From assembly GCA_022561415.1 (NCBI GenBank), contig JADFRH010000098.1:1-7940 (forward strand): a DNA stretch of 7,940 nt, in the 5' to 3' direction. Positions 4,977-7,940 of the stretch are shown here, piece by piece; within the stretch, counting starts at the first letter, position 1, and every line of letters starts with the position of its first letter. The DNA comes from Planctomycetota bacterium. GTDB taxonomy: Bacteria > Planctomycetota > Phycisphaerae > UBA1845. A program made the translations under genes and the position numbers. Under the pieces are notes generated by a model. The model worked only from the letters and a program-made list of their open reading frames with translations, did no database searches and had not been told where the DNA came from.

Positions 4977-5756
4977 ATGACGTCGCACGCGTTCGATCTG
5001 TTGATGGAGTTGGATACGACCGACATTCGGCTCGACTGCGCCGCGCTGCACTTGGCTCGCGACGCTTATCCCTACTTGCACATCCACGAGTACACCGAAA
5101 AGCTTGACGCGCTCGCCGGTCAGGTGGCCGAATTGCGGCCCGGCATTTCCGCCGTGCGGCGCTATCATGCCATGCGCGAAGTGCTCGTCGGCGAGTTCGA
5201 TCTGCGCGGCGACGGCGAGGCCTACTACGATCCGGAAAGTAACTACCTCAACCGCGTGATCGATCGCCGGCGCGGCATTCCCATTTCGCTTTCGATCGTC
5301 TGGATCGAAGTGGGGCGGCGCCTGAAGTGGCCCGTCGCGGGCGTCGCGTTTCCGGGGCATTTTCTGGTGCGTTTCGATGATCCGCAGCAATTCGTGCTCG
5401 CCGACCCGTTTCACGACGGGCAGGCACTTTCGGTCGACGAGTGCCGGCACATGCTCAAAACGCAGTTCGTCGGCGAAGTGCCCTTCACCGACGATTTTCT
5501 CAAACCGGCGGACACGCGCTCCATCCTCACACGGATGTTGAACAACCTGCGGCTGGCCTACCTGTTCAACGCCGACTGGCAGAAGCTGGGCCCGGTTCTG
5601 CGGCACCTGGTTTCGGTGGAGCGCGAGAACGGTCGGCACCTTCAGGAACTGGCGGCGTTGGACTACTACCTGGACCGGCTTCCCAACGGGGCCGATTGCG
5701 TGCTGGTTCGACGGCATTTCAAGTGCTTGGCGACGGCGATGGCGTATCGCAACTGA
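4977..5756 (+). CDS. SirB1/YchA-like transglutaminase-related protein (Transglut_core2)
   Basis: The 259-residue product matches the SirB1/UPF0162 family. Numbered from ATG 4977, the hallmark block is ESNYLNRVIDRRRGIPISL (87-105), then SIVWIEVGRRL, then FPGHFLVRF (126-134) and LADPFHDG (141-148). After about 170, helical C-terminal sequence includes ILTRMLNNLRLAYL and LDYYLDRLP, resembling the TPR-like end common in this family. The fold is transglutaminase-like: GHF carries a conserved His and DPF the Asp, but the place where true transglutaminases have their nucleophilic Cys reads GIPISLS, so catalysis is doubtful. The biological role is poorly defined; the family is widespread. An in-frame ATG at 4923 would add 18 residues without family similarity and overlaps a possible -10 box, so 4977 is preferred. 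Neither start has a strong Shine-Dalgarno. The gene appears monocistronic, with a GC-rich hairpin just after its stop. Confidence 0.88.
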   Translation: MTSHAFDLLMELDTTDIRLDCAALHLARDAYPYLHIHEYTEKLDALAGQVAELRPGISAVRRYHAMREVLVGEFDLRGDGEAYYDPESNYLNRVIDRRRGIPISLSIVWIEVGRRLKWPVAGVAFPGHFLVRFDDPQQFVLADPFHDGQALSVDECRHMLKTQFVGEVPFTDDFLKPADTRSILTRMLNNLRLAYLFNADWQKLGPVLRHLVSVERENGRHLQELAALDYYLDRLPNGADCVLVRRHFKCLATAMAYRN

Positions 5757-5761
5757 GATTG

Positions 5762-5781
5762 CGTCCGGGCGCCGCCGGACG
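5762..5781 (+). terminator. GC-rich hairpin after the SirB1-like gene
   Basis: CGTCCGG (5762-5768) and CCGGACG (5775-5781) form a perfect 7-bp stem with a 6-base loop, six bases after the stop codon. No U tract follows directly; T-runs appear only from about 5815. It may act as a terminator or mRNA-stabilising hairpin. Confidence 0.4.
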
Positions 5782-5870
5782 GGAACTTCCGATAAATCGC
5801 GCCACCGCACTCATTTTCCGTTTTGACCGGATTTTTTCCCGTTCGGGGAGCAGGTCCGCATTTCTTGAGT

Positions 5871-5876
5871 TAGAAT
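5871..5876 (+). promoter_or_regulatory. Possible -10 box upstream of the STN-domain gene
   Basis: TAGAAT is one mismatch from TATAAT and lies about 115 bases before the start codon. No matching -35 hexamer is found at 16-18 bases; a TTGACC at 5823-5828 is too far away. This is a weak candidate. Confidence 0.25.
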
Positions 5877-5974
5877 ACACGAGTGAAGGTGGTGCGCACA
5901 GATTCGTCGAAGGGGCGAACGAGCGGCCCGCCCGACGCTGCCGGCCGGCAGTGCGATGTTGGTTCCCGAGTTTC

Positions 5975-5983
5975 AAGAAGGAG
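5975..5983 (+). promoter_or_regulatory. Strong Shine-Dalgarno of the STN-domain gene
   Basis: AAGAAGGAG lies 7 bases before ATG 5991. It is the best ribosome binding site in the window and fixes this start against an in-frame GTG at 5883, whose N-terminal extension would bury the signal peptide. Confidence 0.8.
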
Positions 5984-5990
5984 TGTAACG

Positions 5991-6782
5991 ATGAAGCGTT
6001 ACGTTGCATTGGGCGTGACCGCGCTGCTGTTCGGTTCGATGGCCCTCGCGCAGTCGGGAAGTCTGAAGCGCCCGCGGCAGGCAACCAAGGCCCGCGTGCC
6101 CGCGACCTTGAAGCTTCTGCACTCGCGCATCCCCGAAGTGGCGTTTGAGGAAGCTCCGTTTGAGCAGGTCATGGAATGGGTCGGCGAGTTCACGCAAGCC
6201 AACGTCGTCGTGCGTTGGGAGAAACTCGAGGACATCGGCGTCGACCGCGACAAGCCCATCACGCTCAAAGTCCGCAACCTGCGCCTGTCGCAAGTCTTAT
6301 GGATGATCATGAACGAAGCGGGCGGCTCCGACGTCAAGCTGGCCTATCGCGCCGCCGGAAACATGCTGGTCATGTCCACCGAAGAGGATCTGAGCGGCGA
6401 AATGATCGTGCGCGTGTACGACGTGAGCGACCTGCTCGCCAACGTACCTCGCTTCACGAACGCGTCCCGTCTCGATCCGGCCCAATCGCTGAACCAATTG
6501 AGCCAGAGTTCAGGCGGCCTCGGCGGTAGGGGCGGCGGCGGGGGCGGCGGCGGCGGCGGGCAAAGCCAGCTCTTCGAAACCGGCCAAAACGACGAGAATG
6601 ACGAGGACGGCGATGGCTCGGGCTCTATGGCCGAAATCGTCCAGCTCATCACCGACACCGTCGAGCCCGATTCCTGGGTCCAAGGCGGCGGTCTCGGCAC
6701 CATTCAACCGTTCCGAAAGCACATCGTCGTGCGGAACACCCTGCTTGTTCATCAAAGACTCGGCGGATACGTCAGCGAATAG
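5991..6782 (+). CDS. Secreted STN (secretin/TonB N-terminal-like) domain protein with polyglycine linker
   Basis: A 263-residue exported protein. MKRYVALGVTALLFGSMALA is a signal peptide with probable cleavage after ALA20. Residues about 47-130 resemble an STN/secretin N-domain: PEVAFEEAPFEQVMEWVGEF, then NVVVRWEKLEDIGVDRDKPITL and LRLSQVLWMIMNEAG, ending LAYRAAGNMLVMST. Such domains act in periplasmic secretin and TonB-receptor parts. VRVYDVSDLL (141-150) leads into a low-complexity stretch with ten consecutive glycines (181-190) and an acidic run (200-209). The C-terminal part, about 213-263, has MAEIVQLITDTVEPDSWVQGGG and FRKHIVVRNTLLVHQRLGGYV, an N-domain-like half repeat. No secretin beta-barrel is present, so it is not a pore; related stand-alone proteins are frequent in planctomycetes, usually without known function. 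The Shine-Dalgarno is excellent, and a terminator hairpin follows the gene. Confidence 0.82.
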   Translation: MKRYVALGVTALLFGSMALAQSGSLKRPRQATKARVPATLKLLHSRIPEVAFEEAPFEQVMEWVGEFTQANVVVRWEKLEDIGVDRDKPITLKVRNLRLSQVLWMIMNEAGGSDVKLAYRAAGNMLVMSTEEDLSGEMIVRVYDVSDLLANVPRFTNASRLDPAQSLNQLSQSSGGLGGRGGGGGGGGGGQSQLFETGQNDENDEDGDGSGSMAEIVQLITDTVEPDSWVQGGGLGTIQPFRKHIVVRNTLLVHQRLGGYVSE

Positions 6783-6819
6783 CACTGCCGCGTTGCAAAC
6801 AATCCGTGTCTTCCCGCGG

Positions 6820-6840
6820 GCCCGGTCGCTTGGACCGGGC
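6820..6840 (+). terminator. Intrinsic-terminator-like hairpin
   Basis: GCCCGGTC (6820-6827) and GACCGGGC (6833-6840) form a perfect 8-bp stem with loop GCTTG, 37 bases after the STN-domain gene stop. The following TCGTATCGTCTT is T-rich but not a pure run, so termination is likely but may be incomplete. Confidence 0.6.
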
Positions 6841-6869
6841 TCGTATCGTCTTAAGAGCTGGCAACGAAC

Positions 6870-7160
6870 ATGTTCGACACTAGCAGCGGTCTTTCCGTCG
6901 TAGGTTGGATCGGCCTAACCGTCTTGCTCGGATTCGCTGGTATTTTCGTCGTTCGGCGCGTCAGGATTTGGACGCAGGCCGAAGGAGAAGCGGACTCGTT
7001 CACCTTGCAGGACTTGCGAGACATGCACGCCCGCGGCGACATCGGCGAAACCGAATTCGAGACGATGCGGGCGGACCTGATCTCCGGTATTTCGCCGAGC
7101 CGCTCGCCGGACGGCCCCGACGGATCCAAAAACAACCCCGCCCCTCCGGAAGCACCGTAG
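6870..7160 (+). CDS. Small membrane protein with SHOCT-like C-terminal domain
   Basis: A 96-residue product. Residues about 9-29 (SVVGWIGLTVLLGFAGIFVV) form one transmembrane helix, followed by basic RRVRIW, which would place the C-terminus in the cytoplasm. Residues about 44-70 (FTLQDLRDMHARGDIGETEFETMRADL) resemble a SHOCT-type short helical hairpin, where a leader L..L..GDI precedes T..EFE..; such domains often end small membrane proteins and are thought to mediate oligomerisation. The tail is proline/serine-rich and disordered. No function is known. No strong Shine-Dalgarno precedes ATG 6870 (GAGCTGG lies about 11 bases upstream). The gene lies between a terminator-like hairpin and clpX and is probably its own unit, or is reached by read-through. 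Confidence 0.72.
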   Translation: MFDTSSGLSVVGWIGLTVLLGFAGIFVVRRVRIWTQAEGEADSFTLQDLRDMHARGDIGETEFETMRADLISGISPSRSPDGPDGSKNNPAPPEAP

Positions 7161-7234
7161 CCCGACATGCTGCTCGCAGCCGCGCGCCGGCATGACGAAC
7201 GGCCCGCTCGCCAGGGCGCGCTGCGTGTCACGCC

Positions 7235-7251
7235 GCCCGCTTCTCTCGGGC
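7235..7251 (+). terminator. Weak hairpin downstream of the SHOCT-like gene
   Basis: GCCCG (7235-7239) and CGGGC (7247-7251) form a 5-bp stem with a 7-base pyrimidine-rich loop, 75 bases after the stop. No T tract follows. It could help end the upstream transcript, but the evidence is slight. Confidence 0.25.
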
Positions 7252-7287
7252 AGGCACACGACCGCTCGAGACCGGCTCGTTCGCCAC

Positions 7288-7316
7288 TTCAAAAGATTCG
7301 CTCGATCGACTAAAAT
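7288..7316 (+). promoter_or_regulatory. Candidate sigma-70 promoter of clpX
   Basis: TTCAAA (7288-7293, four of six to TTGACA) and TAAAAT (7311-7316, five of six to TATAAT) are separated by 17 bases, the optimal spacing. The start would be near 7323, giving a leader of about 75 bases before clpX. This is the best promoter match in the window. Confidence 0.5.
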
Positions 7317-7338
7317 GAATTTAGGTGTCGTTCGCCAA

Positions 7339-7363
7339 CCGGACGAAAAGATATTCGGTCCGG
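7339..7363 (+). repeat. Leader hairpin upstream of clpX
   Basis: CCGGAC (7339-7344) pairs with GTCCGG (7358-7363). The stem can be extended inwards by GAA/TTC past one unpaired G. It falls in the predicted clpX 5' untranslated region, 34 bases before the start codon, leaving the ribosome binding site free. Confidence 0.45.
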
Positions 7364-7397
7364 CACGCGGGTACGTCGCAAGGGTTGAGGGCGCAAA

Positions 7398-7940
7398 ATG
7401 AGCGGAAGCCGCACTACGTCAGGGGGGCGCGGGAAAAAGGGTAACGTTTGCAGCTTTTGCGGCAAGGGCCATCGCGACGCCGGCCCGATGGTCGAAGGCG
7501 CGAACGACGTCTACATCTGCTCGTCGTGTGTTGATCTCTGCCACAACCTGGTGCGCGAGGAAAAACGCCGGGCCGGTCGCGGGCGGTCGTTGTTCAAGAC
7601 GATCCCCAAGCCGCGCGACGTGTTCGAGTTCCTCGACCAGTACGTCATCAGCCAAGACGTCGCCAAACGGACCCTGGCGGTCGCCGTCCACAACCACTAC
7701 AAGCGGCTCGCGCACGTCGACTCGATGGACGAGGATGACGTCGAAATCGACAAGAGCAACATTCTCCTGATCGGCCCGACCGGCTCGGGCAAGACGCTGC
7801 TCGCCAAGTCGCTGGCCCGCGTCCTGAACGTGCCCTTCGCCATCGGCGACGCCACCACACTCACCGAGGCCGGCTACGTCGGCGAAGACGTCGAGAACAT
7901 CCTGCTCAAGCTGCTCCAGAACGCGGACTACGATCTCGAG
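7398..7940 (+). CDS. clpX: ATP-dependent Clp protease ATP-binding subunit ClpX, N-terminal 181 codons (3' end outside window)
   Basis: ClpX is the hexameric AAA+ unfoldase that recognises tagged cytoplasmic proteins and feeds them to ClpP. Codons run open to the window end, covering less than half of the usual 400-430 residues. The zinc-binding domain has C18, C21, C41 and C44 (CSFC and CSSC). [21 protein letters not shown] (66-86) starts the AAA+ module, followed by [16 protein letters not shown]. Walker A is GPTGSGKT (126-133), and [12 protein letters not shown] (158-169) is the pore-1 loop with the conserved GYVG. The usual VIGQ reads VISQ (83-86). GAGGG at 7387-7391, 6 bases before ATG 7398, is the ribosome binding site. 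clpP and tig, often next to clpX, are not upstream; the neighbour there is the unrelated SHOCT-like gene. A promoter and leader hairpin precede it. Confidence 0.97.
   Translation, partial: MSGSRTTSGGRGKKGNVCSFCGKGHRDAGPMVEGANDVYICSSCVDLCHNLVREEKRRAGRGRSLFKTIPKPRDVFEFLDQYVISQDVAKRTLAVAVHNHYKRLAHVDSMDEDDVEIDKSNILLIGPTGSGKTLLAKSLARVLNVPFAIGDATTLTEAGYVGEDVENILLKLLQNADYDLE

Noticed and set aside
4764..5810. Minus-strand open frame (348 codons) opposite the SirB1-like gene
   Set aside because: Its coding content mirrors the conserved SirB1-like gene on the plus strand and no family motif is visible.
5883..5990. Upstream GTG extension of the STN-domain gene
   Set aside because: It would place 36 polar residues before a classic signal peptide, and the strong Shine-Dalgarno lies next to ATG 5991.
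7419..7860. Minus-strand open frames opposite clpX
   Set aside because: They lie opposite the zinc finger and Walker A coding sequence of clpX and carry no independent motifs.
1..7940. CRISPR array, tRNA or rRNA genes
   Set aside because: No regularly spaced direct repeats, no cloverleaf-like segment with a TTCGAnTC arm in context, and no conserved rRNA strings were noticed on either strand.

Overview
The window looks like chromosomal DNA from a high-GC bacterium, most likely a planctomycete or close relative. This is an inference from gene style: a secreted STN-domain protein with a glycine tract, a membrane-anchored HEAT-repeat protein, an ECF sigma fragment, a small TM-SHOCT-like protein and a GC-rich clpX. 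No rRNA or other lineage marker is present, so the assignment is tentative.

Left part (about 1-2440) has an accessory-region character. It opens inside the 3' part of a voltage-gated-type ion channel gene, which overlaps by 8 bp a stand-alone HsdR-N/PD-(D/E)XK nuclease-like gene. An antisense remnant of an IS1380-family transposase follows, then an orphan SAM-dependent methyltransferase whose stop codon lies 7 bp before a hairpin resembling half of an integron attC site. Hand counts of single 60-base lines give 43-47% GC in the nuclease gene, 58% in the methyltransferase, 77% in ilvC, 65% in the SirB1-like gene and 60% in clpX. The left genes therefore look acquired. The channel-nuclease pair is the best candidate for an undescribed system, possibly defensive; that role is inferred from gene architecture only.

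Middle part (2494-3760): a complete class I ketol-acid reductoisomerase gene (ilvC). It stands alone and ends directly against a short sequence resembling a dispersed repeat. That sequence in turn abuts a truncated, oppositely oriented ECF sigma factor that keeps only region 2. This looks like a rearrangement junction.

Right part (3946-7940) is ordinary chromosomal content. A minus-strand HEAT-repeat membrane protein is divergent from a plus-strand SirB1-like (Transglut_core2) protein. Then come a secreted STN-domain protein with a very good Shine-Dalgarno sequence, a hairpin terminator, a small TM/SHOCT-like protein, and the first 181 codons of clpX with a plausible sigma-70 promoter and a leader hairpin. 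No tRNA, rRNA or CRISPR array was seen, and no gene-free stretch exceeds 300 bases.
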